This document shows, piece by piece, positions 31,276 to 42,700 of a stretch of 64,000 bases of DNA. Within the stretch, counting starts at the first letter, position 1, and each line of letters opens with the position of its first letter. The notes beneath the pieces are model-generated. The model was not told where the DNA came from, ran no database searches, and saw nothing but the letters and a program-made list of their open reading frames with translations. This DNA is from Rhodoferax sp. (lineage in GTDB: Bacteria > Pseudomonadota > Gammaproteobacteria > Burkholderiales > Burkholderiaceae_C). The stretch covers positions 27,867 through 91,866 of the forward strand of contig NZ_JAAFHA010000005.1 of the NCBI RefSeq assembly GCF_010365055.1. Reading direction: 5' to 3'. Made by a program: the position numbers and the translations under genes.

Positions 31276-32336
31276 TTTCGTGCTGCAGTGGAGGCCGCCA
31301 TACGGCCCTCCAGCACTTGCTTTGTAAACTGCGGCAGCAATTGATTGACTTGCGGATGCTCACGAAACGCCTGTTTCAAGCCGGCATCAATGCGCTCCCA
31401 CATCCAGGCCAGCGATTGCTGCTGGCGCCGCGCGCCAAACCTGCCGCTATCAAGCTGCAAGGATCTGAATTGCAGCACTGCGGCCCAGAAAGTGTCAACG
31501 CCCTGCCCCTGCAGCGCGCTAAGCTGGATCACCTGCGGGTGCCAGATTTTTTCGTCATGGTGCATGTGCTGCGGGTTGCCGTGCAGCCCCAGCAAGCGCA
31601 GTGACGAGGTGATCTGGGCGCGCGCGCGCGTCGCGGCGTTGGGGTCGATGTCGGCCTTGTTGATGACGACCAGGTCGGCCAGTTCCATCACGCCTTTCTT
31701 GATGGCCTGCAGATCGTCACCCGCGTTGGGCAACTGCATCAGCACGAACATGTCGGTCATGTTGGCCACCGCCGTCTCGGACTGGCCGACGCCCACGGTT
31801 TCGACAATCACCACGTCATAACCGGCGGCCTCGCACACCAGCATTGCCTCGCGCGTTTTCTCGGCCACGCCCCCCAAAGTGCCGCTGCTGGGGCTGGGGC
31901 GAATGTAGGCGTGCTCGTGCACCGAGAGCCTTTCCATGCGCGTCTTGTCGCCCAGGATGGAGCCGCCCGAGACGGTGCTGGAGGGGTCAATGGTGAGAAC
32001 GGCGACGCGGTGGCCCTGCGCAATCAGGTACAGGCCCAGAGCCTCAATAAAGGTCGACTTGCCGACGCCCGGAACGCCGCTGATGCCCAGACGAAACGAC
32101 TTGCCGGTGTGAGGCAGCAAGGCGGTCAAAAGCTCGTCAGCCTGCAGCCGGTGGTCGGCGCGGGTCGATTCCAGCAAGGTGATGGCTTTGGCGATGGCGC
32201 GGCGTTGCTGCGGCGGCGTGCCCTGCAAAATCGCTTCATGCAAGCGGTTCCAAGGCGTACCCTGCGATGCCGAGCCCGCTATTAAATAAGAAGCTGCTTG
32301 TGCAGTCTGGACGGGGGCTACAGGCTTATTTCTCAT
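31245..32336 (-). CDS. meaB: methylmalonyl-CoA mutase-associated GTPase MeaB (ArgK family)
   Basis: [18 protein letters not shown]...[24 protein letters not shown]...[20 protein letters not shown]. Confidence 0.93.
   Translation of the reverse strand: MRNKPVAPVQTAQAASYLIAGSASQGTPWNRLHEAILQGTPPQQRRAIAKAITLLESTRADHRLQADELLTALLPHTGKSFRLGISGVPGVGKSTFIEALGLYLIAQGHRVAVLTIDPSSTVSGGSILGDKTRMERLSVHEHAYIRPSPSSGTLGGVAEKTREAMLVCEAAGYDVVIVETVGVGQSETAVANMTDMFVLMQLPNAGDDLQAIKKGVMELADLVVINKADIDPNAATRARAQITSSLRLLGLHGNPQHMHHDEKIWHPQVIQLSALQGQGVDTFWAAVLQFRSLQLDSGRFGARRQQQSLAWMWERIDAGLKQAFREHPQVNQLLPQFTKQVLEGRMAASTAARNMLLAQVNRA
32278..32332 (-). repeat. dispersed ~55-bp element, copy F, forming the meaB N-terminal codons
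   Basis: Sense strand AATAAGCCTGTAGCCCCCGTCCAGACTGCACAAGCAGCTTCTTATTTAATAGC = [18 protein letters not shown]. Confidence 0.8.
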
Positions 32337-32773
32337 AAAATTTCAAACGAGCGACCATCAGGCAGCCGATAGCGCGAGAAGTCGCGCACATCCAGCGTCA
32401 TGATGCGAGTGACACCCGTTTGCTCGGCCAACCACAGCAGCGAGGCATCGGCCAGATCCATTTCAGAGCGTGGTGCTTGCGTATAGCGGTGCATGAGATC
32501 GGCAAAATCAATCAGTTCCTCTTGTTCAAATGGATACACCGAAATGGCGCCATGGCCCAACCAACGCAACAAGGTGTAACGCTGCGGCGGTGCCACCATG
32601 TAACTGGCCTCAGTCACGCAGGGCCAGGTCGTTGACAGAGACCAACGTTGCTCTGACGCGCTTTGAAACAAGGTCTGGTAATGCTGCCCTTTGGGCTGGT
32701 CAGTGCCAAAAACAGCCACCAGCGCGCTGGCATCAATCAGTGCTGCTGGCATGCTTGGCCTTGAGTCGTTCAA
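32333..32773 (-). CDS. PIN-domain toxin, VapC-like
   Basis: [13 protein letters not shown]...[35 protein letters not shown]-domain acidic residues; downstream of and overlapping an RHH antitoxin gene. Confidence 0.85.
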   Translation of the reverse strand: MNDSRPSMPAALIDASALVAVFGTDQPKGQHYQTLFQSASEQRWSLSTTWPCVTEASYMVAPPQRYTLLRWLGHGAISVYPFEQEELIDFADLMHRYTQAPRSEMDLADASLLWLAEQTGVTRIMTLDVRDFSRYRLPDGRSFEIL

Positions 32774-33020
32774 TCAGTTGCGCTCTGGATGCATCGGTGT
32801 CATAAGGCTGTTCCCACCCCTGGTAGGCCAGCGTGACCGATTGGTATTCAGGTCGACTTTCTTCCGCCTTGAGAGCTGTCATCAATTCAAACGGATTTTT
32901 TCGCCCCAGCGCACGCTCGACGGCATCGATGATGAACTGCGACTTAGTCAGGCCCTTGCGCTTGGCGGCAAGTTCCAACTCTTTCTCAAGCAAGGGATCC
33001 ATGCGAACAGACACAGCCAT
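32733..33020 (-). CDS. ribbon-helix-helix antitoxin, VapB/CopG-like
   Basis: MAVSVRMDPLLEKELELAAKRKGLTKSQFIIDAVERALGRKNPFELM. Confidence 0.85.
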   Translation of the reverse strand: MAVSVRMDPLLEKELELAAKRKGLTKSQFIIDAVERALGRKNPFELMTALKAEESRPEYQSVTLAYQGWEQPYDTDASRAQLIERLKAKHASSTD

Positions 33021-33042
33021 GATCGGCTCCGGGTGAAATACG

Positions 33043-33058
33043 GTATTACAGTATAACA
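33043..33058. promoter_or_regulatory. tandem 8-bp repeat upstream of the antitoxin gene, candidate RHH operator
   Basis: GTATTACA-GTATAACA, 23 bp upstream of the antitoxin ATG. Confidence 0.4.
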
Positions 33059-33067
33059 ACGGTCAAT

Positions 33068-35248
<2,181 letters not shown>

Positions 35249-35403
35249 GACAGAGGCCGCTCGCAATGGGTTGATCGAAGTCAATCGTGTACCGAATCGC
35301 ACCGGACCCCTGCGGCCCTGTGCATGCCTCGGCAAACCAATTGTAGTTCACGTTATTTATAATTATTGATTCAGAATATTGTTTCAAGCTTACAATTCGC
35401 CCC

Positions 35404-36051
35404 ATGGCAGCGCTTTCCCTTTCTCCTCGCGCACTCTATGAAGAGGTGGCTGAGCTCCTGCGTCAGCGCATTTTCACGCGTGAACTGGCGCCCGGCAGCT
35501 GGATTGACGAACTGAAAATTGCCGAAGCCTATGGCATCAGCCGCACACCGCTGCGTGAAGCGCTCAAAGTGCTGGCGGCCGAAGGGCTGGTCACCATGAA
35601 GGTGCGCCGTGGCGCTTATGTGACCGAGGTATCCGAGCGCGACTTGTCAGATGTGTACCACCTGCTCAGCCTGCTGGAATCTGATGGTGCCGGCGTGGTG
35701 GCAACCACGGCCACGGCACCCCAAATCGAAGAGCTGCAGGCGCTGCACCTTGAACTGGAAGCGGCTGCCGCCCCGGACGGCCAAAACCGGGAACTCTTTT
35801 TTGAGATTAACGAACGCTTCCACATGCGCTTGCTGGAGATTGCCAACAACCGCTGGCGCAACCAGATGGTGGCCGACTTGCGCAAGGTGATGAAGCTCAA
35901 CCGCCACAACTCGCTGCTGAAATCCGGGCGCATCGAGGAATCATTGAATGAACACCGTGCCCTGATGGCGGCCCTTGCGGCACGGGACGCGGCGCTGTCC
36001 GTGCGGCGGATGCAGGAGCACTTCAAGAACGGGCTGGAAGCCGCCAACTGA
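35404..36051 (+). CDS. GntR-family transcriptional regulator (FCD domain)
   Basis: LAPGSWIDELKIAEAYGISRTPLREALKVLAAEGLVTMKVRRGAYV; divergent from mcm. Confidence 0.92.
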   Translation: MAALSLSPRALYEEVAELLRQRIFTRELAPGSWIDELKIAEAYGISRTPLREALKVLAAEGLVTMKVRRGAYVTEVSERDLSDVYHLLSLLESDGAGVVATTATAPQIEELQALHLELEAAAAPDGQNRELFFEINERFHMRLLEIANNRWRNQMVADLRKVMKLNRHNSLLKSGRIEESLNEHRALMAALAARDAALSVRRMQEHFKNGLEAAN

Positions 36052-36059
36052 ACCGTGGT

Positions 36060-37346
36060 TCAGAAGGCGTAAAACGGGCCGGTTCCCAGCATCGATGCCT
36101 GCCCCTCGATGCCAAAAAACACCCGTCGGCCGTAAAAGAAGGGTAAACCCCAATCAAAGGTAGACGGATGGCCTGGGATGTCACCAATGCCGCCCGCCAA
36201 GGTGGGCAGCACGTGATTGACGCCACCGGCAAACAAGTCGGTCGCTTTGTCAACGGAAAACGAGATGGCACTTGTCGCCCGATTGGCCCCCACCAATGTG
36301 GCCGACAAATTGACAGGCGACGTTGGACAATAAAACCCGTCAGCACTGGTCCCACATTTTGTGATCGTGGAATCAAAGAACAAGCCATTGGAGCCCGAGT
36401 CGAAAAAGCTGTTGGTAAAGCTGCTGGGCAGGTTTTGCCCTGCCAGCAAGGTAGTGACATAGCCCACAGAATCGGTTGTCAGAACCGCGCCGGGGGTCCA
36501 TCGGTTATTGGGCTGTGTGCCGATGCCGAAAATCAGCGATCCGTTCAGACTGGGTGCACCGGCCGCACTCACACCTGGCAAGTCGATCAGCACGCCATTG
36601 CTGTCAGATGCGAACAAGGGCACCGGGTTCTTCACCTGTTGGGCGATACTGGTTTTCGCACCGGTGGTGGCGGTGCAGTTGGCGTCAGTGCAGGTGTAAT
36701 AAGAACCGTTGTTGACAATTTGGTTGCAGCGTTCCCCACAGTCTTCCTTGAACAGGCCAATCCCAAGGATGCCGTTCGCGCCAAGTACCGTTGCGTTGGT
36801 GATCGCCGTACCGCCGACCGAACATGCAGCCGCCAGGCCGTTGAACGCCGGGTCTGCGATGACTTGAATCGGCACACTGGCGGCCGTCATGCCGCCCATC
36901 ACCACATCGGCCTTCACCACCGGGCCCCAGGCAAAGCTGTCGTCGACAAACTTCGCACAATTGAGCAGAGGAGAACCGTTGGCGCCGGTCGACTGCTTCA
37001 GGTTCAAGGTGGGATCCATCGCGCTGGCCAACAGCCGCACGCCAAAGGAGCCGGTATCCACCAGCACGTGCTCAATGGTCTTGCATTGCGTGCTGTCGGG
37101 ACTGCAGACCTTGACCGTGGTGTACAGGCGGTTGACGTTGTAGCCCGTGCCGGAGGGGCCAGCGTCTACCGTCAGTTGGCTCACGTTGGCCGCCGCGGGC
37201 ACAGGCTGTACCACAGGTGCACTCGGCGCTTCAGGCGTAACGGACACAGGCGTCGAGTCGCCGCCACCGCCGCCACCGCACGCCGTGACGAGCGTCGCAA
37301 CCAGCGCCAGCGCGAGGGCGCGATTCAAGAATTTATTGCAGTACAT
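36060..37346 (-). CDS. DUF3443-family lipoprotein
   Basis: VTACGGGGGG lipobox; GYNVNRLYTTVKVCSPDSTQCKTIEHVLVDTGSFGVRLLASAM; paired with DUF2844 gene. Confidence 0.75.
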   Translation of the reverse strand: MYCNKFLNRALALALVATLVTACGGGGGGDSTPVSVTPEAPSAPVVQPVPAAANVSQLTVDAGPSGTGYNVNRLYTTVKVCSPDSTQCKTIEHVLVDTGSFGVRLLASAMDPTLNLKQSTGANGSPLLNCAKFVDDSFAWGPVVKADVVMGGMTAASVPIQVIADPAFNGLAAACSVGGTAITNATVLGANGILGIGLFKEDCGERCNQIVNNGSYYTCTDANCTATTGAKTSIAQQVKNPVPLFASDSNGVLIDLPGVSAAGAPSLNGSLIFGIGTQPNNRWTPGAVLTTDSVGYVTTLLAGQNLPSSFTNSFFDSGSNGLFFDSTITKCGTSADGFYCPTSPVNLSATLVGANRATSAISFSVDKATDLFAGGVNHVLPTLAGGIGDIPGHPSTFDWGLPFFYGRRVFFGIEGQASMLGTGPFYAF

Positions 37347-37833
37347 CTTTGATATTGAGACCGGTCGGGATCAGGGCCGGCGCATAGGCATGTCCAAAAA
37401 AATTTCGCATCCGGCCGCCCGATTGAATGACAAGATTGGGATGCTCAATGCTCACCGGTCCTCCGCGTCGTCCCGCAGCGCGAAGCCGTTCAGTTTCCTG
37501 CTTGAAGGTGTTGAAATAAGTGCCCAGCAGCGCGCTCAGATCGGGCAACACCGGCCCCTGCCACGACACCGCAAAAACAATTCCGGCAGGCGTCGCATAT
37601 TCGCGAACGGTGGTTCCATTTTCAAGCTGAATCTCGTGAAGCGTGTAAAGACTGCTTGGGGCCACGGGCGTGACAGCCTGCATTTTTGCAGCGGGCACCG
37701 CAGACGACGCTGCAGTAGCCCCGGCTGCCCAGGGTGACTGCCCCAAAGTGGCAGTCGCCGCGCCGGCGCTGACTGTCAACACCAAGCCGAGCAGCAGCCG
37801 AAGCTGATTGAGCAAGTGGTTCAGGCTCATCAT
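37333..37833 (-). CDS. DUF2844-family protein
   Basis: YTLHEIQLENGTTVREYATPAGIVFAVSWQGPVLPDLSALLGTYF. Confidence 0.75.
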   Translation of the reverse strand: MMSLNHLLNQLRLLLGLVLTVSAGAATATLGQSPWAAGATAASSAVPAAKMQAVTPVAPSSLYTLHEIQLENGTTVREYATPAGIVFAVSWQGPVLPDLSALLGTYFNTFKQETERLRAAGRRGGPVSIEHPNLVIQSGGRMRNFFGHAYAPALIPTGLNIKDVLQ

Positions 37834-38057
37834 TGATCCGGCGACTCGGGCCGCTTCTGTTGCATCGCCTCTTCAACCGATTTTTTGACTTGGTCCTGCA
37901 ACTGCTGGCTTTGTTGCTGCGGCGTGCCCACTGGAGCCGAAACGCCAGACTGGGTTGCGGGTGCTGTGCCTGCCACCGCGCCCAACTGTTTTTTGGCCAG
38001 CAGCCCAACGACGACCAGCGCCAACAACAAACCCAAAATACCCATACCTGCTCTCAT
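37830..38057 (-). CDS. small membrane-anchored hypothetical protein
   Basis: 75 aa MRAGMGILGLLLALVVVGLLAKKQLGAVAG...; overlaps the DUF2844 start (ATGA). Confidence 0.6.
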   Translation of the reverse strand: MRAGMGILGLLLALVVVGLLAKKQLGAVAGTAPATQSGVSAPVGTPQQQSQQLQDQVKKSVEEAMQQKRPESPDQ

Positions 38058-38201
38058 TTCTCACCTCTTTCTGGTCTTGCGCTGAACAACTCATCCTCAT
38101 GCCACCCCTCTGCGATGCCACTGGGCGACCCCCTGAATTTCGATTATTACCAAGGTCGAGCATCAATAACGCAATATCGCGAGTCAACTAGACATCTACA
38201 C

Positions 38202-38260
38202 GTTTTAAGCCTCTAGCCCCCGTGTATATTGCATACATAGCTATTAATATGAAAGCAAAC
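38202..38260 (+). repeat. dispersed ~55-bp element, copy G
   Basis: AGCCTCTAGCCCCCGTGTATATTGCATACATAGCTATTAATATGAAAGC. Confidence 0.85.
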
Positions 38261-38358
38261 AGCCTCTGACATGGCAAGCGCCTCGGGCATTGTCGGGGCA
38301 GTCGGGACAACATCCGCGTTGGCGTTGCCATTTGAAATATTCATTTACAACTTTTTTC

Positions 38359-38386
38359 GGCCGCCCACCGCACGCGGCGGGCGGCC
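38359..38386. other. strong stem-loop downstream of livK-like gene
   Basis: GGCCGCCCACCG-cacg-CGGCGGGCGGCC, 12-bp arms with one mismatch; T-run lies on the wrong side for a minus-strand intrinsic terminator. Confidence 0.45.
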
Positions 38387-38418
38387 TCAAATGACCAAGG
38401 GTCTAACCTAATTCAATA

Positions 38419-39552
38419 TCAATAACTTGCCAGTGGCACTGGCAAGGCGTTCTTGAAGGTGTAGACCGTGATCGGCGCCTGCTTCATGTTGCCCTTGTCG
38501 TCATAGCTGTAGGTGCCAGCGACGCCCTTGTAACTCGACTTGTAGATTTCTGCGCCGACCTTGTTCGGGTCGATGGAGTTGGCCTTTTGCATGGACTCGC
38601 CAATGAACATGGTCTGGTCATAAAAAGGCGCGGCGTACACATCGGGGTCCAGGCCAAAGCGCTTCTTGAACTTCGCCTTGAAGGCCGGGCCGTTGGCGGC
38701 CTTGTCCAGAATCGAACCACCCTGGGCACAAAAGACCACGTCATTGACCGCTTCACCACCGAGTTTTCCCATTTCAGGGCTGCACAACGTGTCGCCGCCC
38801 AGCAACTTGGTCTTGAGCGCGAGCTGCTGCATCTGACGCGCCATAGGTCCGGCCTGCGGTGCATAGCCGCCGAAGAAGATGGCTTCTGGCTTCTTGGCCT
38901 TCAAGCTGGTCAGGATGGCGGTGAAATCGGTCGCTTTGTCGGTCGTGAATTCCTGACCCACCACGCTCAGCCCCAACTTCTTGGCTTCTTTGGTGAATTC
39001 TTCGGCCACGCCCTGGCCAAAGGCGGTGCGGTCGTCAATCACGGCCACCGATTTGAGCTTGAGCACATTGTCCGCATAAGCGGCCATGCTGGCGCCAATC
39101 TGGTTGTCGCTGGCAATGATCCGGAACAGGTTCTTGTAGCCGCCCAGCGTGACTTTGGGGTTGGTGCCCACGGTTGACAGCATGGCGCCGCCCTGGCTGT
39201 ACAGGCGCGATGCCGGCACCGCCACGCCCGAGCAATACGGACCCATGACAAATTTGACGCCGCTGTCGACCAGCTTTTGCGCCACCATGACGCCGGCTCT
39301 GGGGTCGCATTGGTCGTCTTCGGACAACAGTTCAAATTTAAGGGTCTTGCCCCCGACGCTGATCTTTTTGCTGTTGAGGTCTTCAATCGCCAGGCGCACG
39401 CCGTTTTCGTTGTCCTTGCCGGCAAAGGCGTTGGCGCCTGACAAGGGGCCGCTCAGGCCGATGACGACCTTTTGTTCCTGCGCATAAGCCTGGCTGGCAA
39501 AGGCCAGCGCCAGAGCGCCAACCAGGGGAAGGAGTGTGCTTTTGAGTTTCAT
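38419..39552 (-). CDS. branched-chain amino acid-type ABC transporter substrate-binding protein
   Basis: Signal peptide MKLKSTLLPLVGALALAFASQAYA; VVIGLSGPLSGANAFAGKDNENGVRLAIEDLN; LivK family. Confidence 0.9.
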   Translation of the reverse strand: MKLKSTLLPLVGALALAFASQAYAQEQKVVIGLSGPLSGANAFAGKDNENGVRLAIEDLNSKKISVGGKTLKFELLSEDDQCDPRAGVMVAQKLVDSGVKFVMGPYCSGVAVPASRLYSQGGAMLSTVGTNPKVTLGGYKNLFRIIASDNQIGASMAAYADNVLKLKSVAVIDDRTAFGQGVAEEFTKEAKKLGLSVVGQEFTTDKATDFTAILTSLKAKKPEAIFFGGYAPQAGPMARQMQQLALKTKLLGGDTLCSPEMGKLGGEAVNDVVFCAQGGSILDKAANGPAFKAKFKKRFGLDPDVYAAPFYDQTMFIGESMQKANSIDPNKVGAEIYKSSYKGVAGTYSYDDKGNMKQAPITVYTFKNALPVPLASY

Positions 39553-39731
39553 GTGTGTTTCCTGAAAGTAAGGGGGCCGGTTTTGGGGCCTGGGTTTTGA
39601 TTTGGATTGGATTGGATTGGGGTCGATCCGGTCGTCACGGCGGTGTCTTGAATTTCATTGAGGTCTCCTCGTTGTGGGTTCTTTTGAATCAGCTCAGGGT
39701 GCCGCTCTGGCACCTGAACCTGCTGCACGGC

Positions 39732-42700
39732 TCAGTCCATCGTCATGAGTTGCGCGTTGCCACCGGCGGCGGCCGTGTTGGTGCTGATGCTTTGCTCATG
39801 CATCAGGGCGCTCAAGTCGTAGCAGGCACCTGATGCCAACTGCGCGGGCGACAAGCTTTCAATGCGCACGAGGGCTCCCGCCTGCTGCGCCACGGTCGGG
39901 GCCAGGGCTTGCAGCGCATCGCCATCACCTTCAAACAACATGGCGCTCACGTGCTGCTCGCTGCGCAACTGATCAAAGCTGCGCTGTTGCACAAAGCGCT
40001 GCACCTCGGGCGGCAAGGTGCTCAGCACATGGGCCACGGCGCTGTCGCTGGCGGGGGTCTCGATCCAGCACGGGTTGCCACTGGCCAAGGCAGCTGCCAC
40101 CTGGTGGATCAGCCCAAGCGCCGTCTGTGGCACGGCCCAGACCGCGCCCCGCGCCAGCAGCTGGTAGCGGTTCGACTCCCCCGTGGGGCCCGGCAGCAGA
40201 AAGACCTGGCCAAGCACGCTGGCGGCCCGATACCTTGCGCACGCGGCCGTGGCCTGCGCCATGTCCAGGCCGCTTAAGCCCCCTTGCCCTGCCGCCACCA
40301 GCGTTGGCCCTTGCAGGCTCGCCATCAAACTCTGCAGCGCCAGCAAAGCGGGATGCGCGTTGAGGTGACGCTCGGCGCTGGCCAGCGGCAGCGCGCGACT
40401 GGCAGGCGAGGCCGCCAGGGCACTCAAAGCCGGGTTGCATTGGGCATCATCTTGCTGTAAGAGCCGGTACAGATAGAGCGGCCCGCCCGCTTTGGGCCCA
40501 GTGCCCGACAGGCCCATGCCGCCAAAAGGCTGCACTCCCACCACCGCGCCGATCACATTGCGGTTGACGTATATATTGCCCGCCTGCACCTTTTGCGTGA
40601 CCTGGGCGATGGTCTCGTCAATGCGGCTGTGCACCCCAAAGGTCAGGCCGTAGCCGGTGGCGTTAATGGCATTGAGCACACTGGCGAGGTCGTCGCGCCG
40701 GTAGCGCAGCACATGCAGCACCGGGCCGAACACCTCGCGCTGCAGGCGCTCGATGCGGTCGATCTCAATCAGCGTGGGCATCACAAAATGACCTTGGCCT
40801 GCGCTCTCGTCGCGCGCCATGCGGGTCACCGCTTGGCCGTCTGAGCGCATCGCCTCAATGTGCTGCTCAATCTGCACCCTTGCCTCCTCGTCGATCACCG
40901 GACCCACATCGGTGTGCATGCGGTCCGGGTTGCCCATGACCCACTCGCGCATCGCGTCCTTGATCATGCCAATGACCCGGTCGGCCACGTCTTCCTGGAT
41001 GCACAGCAATCGAAGCGCCGAGCAGCGCTGGCCGGCCGAGTCGAAAGCTGAAGACAACACATCGCCCACCACCTGCTCAGCCAATGCCGATGAATCGACC
41101 ACCATGGCATTTTGGCCCCCGGTCTCGGCAATCAAGGGGATGCAGTGGCCCTGCCGGCTCAGGCGCTGTGACAAGGTTTGCGCAATCAGCCGCGCCACCT
41201 CGGTCGAGCCGGTAAACATCACGCCCGCCACCTGCGCGTGCGCCACCAGCGCGGTGCCCACGACCTCACCGGTGCCGGGAACCAGTTGCACCGCATCCAG
41301 CGGCACGCCGGCTTCGTGCAGCAGGCGCACCATCAGATCAGCGACCAGCGGCGTTTGCTCTGCCGGCTTGGCCAGCACACAGTTGCCGCTGGCCAGCGCG
41401 GCGGCAACCTGGCCGGCAAAGATCGCCAGCGGGAAATTCCACGGGCTGATGCACAGCACCACACCGAGCGAGCGCTGCGTCTGATTGTCAAAGGTGGCTT
41501 CTGCCTGGGCCGCGTAATAGCGCAAGAAGTCCACCGCCTCGCGGATTTCGGAAATGGCGTTGGGCAGCGACTTGCCCGCTTCGCGCACGATCAGGCCCAG
41601 GATGCTTTGCGTGCGCTGCTCCAGCAAGTCGGCGGCGCGCTTGAGGCAGGCGGCGCGTTCTTGGGGTGGTGTCACTTGCCAGATTTGGGTCGCGCGAGCG
41701 GCGCGCTCAACTGCGAGCTCAAGCTCGGCCACCGAAGCCGGTCGCACCCAGCCGACCTGGTCGCGCGTGTCGGCCGGGTTGCAGACCGCTTGCCAGCCCT
41801 GCGCCACGGCAGTGGACGCACTGACTGGCGCCACCTGCGCCACCGTGGCGCAAGCGGCATGGATCACTTGCGTGCTGCGCAGCAAGCCCGCGGCGAGCGA
41901 GGCCAGCTGTTGTTCGTTGGCCAGATTCAGGCCCGATGAGTTCAAGCGCGACTGGGCGCCCAGGGCGGCAAACAGCTGGCGCGGCAGCGCAATCTTGGGG
42001 TGCGGCGCGCCCAGCTGGCCCGCCTGCGCCTCAATCGCCTGCGCCTCCAGCACCGGGTCGGCCACCAGGTCATCGACCTGCACCTTGAGGTCGCCAATGC
42101 GGTTGACAAAGGATGAGTTGGAGCCGTTCTCCAGCAGCCGGCGCACCAGATACGCCAAGAGCGTCTCGTGCGTGCCCACCGGCGCGTAAATGCGGCATGG
42201 GCGCCCCAGCTTGCCGTCGGCCACCGTGCCGGTGACCTGCTCGTACAGCGGCTCGCCCATGCCATGCAGGCACTGAAACTCGTACTGCCCGGCGTAGTAG
42301 TTGTTGCCCGCCATCTGGTAAATCGACGCCACGGTTTGCGCGTTGTGGGTGGCAAATTGCGGGTAAACCGCCTCGGGTGCGGCGAGCAACTTGCGCGCGC
42401 AAGCGAGGTAAGCCACATCGGTATGCACCTTGCGGGTGTAGACCGGGTAGCCGTCCAGGCCGTCGAGCTGGGCGCGCTTGATCTCTGCGTCCCAGTAAGC
42501 GCCTTTGACCAGGCGGATCATCAGGCGGTGGCCGCTGCGCCTTGCCAGGTCAATCACATGGTCGATCACATAAGGGCAGCGCTTGAGGTAGGACTGCACC
42601 ACGAAGCCGATGCCGTTCCAGCCTTTGAGCCTGGGGTCGAAACACAGGTTCTCTAACAGGTCCAGGGAGAGTTCCAGGCGGTCAGACTCTTCAGCGTCGA

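Noticed and set aside
38352-38386. livK-like intrinsic terminator
   Set aside because: Stem is strong, but on the minus strand it is followed by an A-run rather than a T-run; kept only as a stem-loop.
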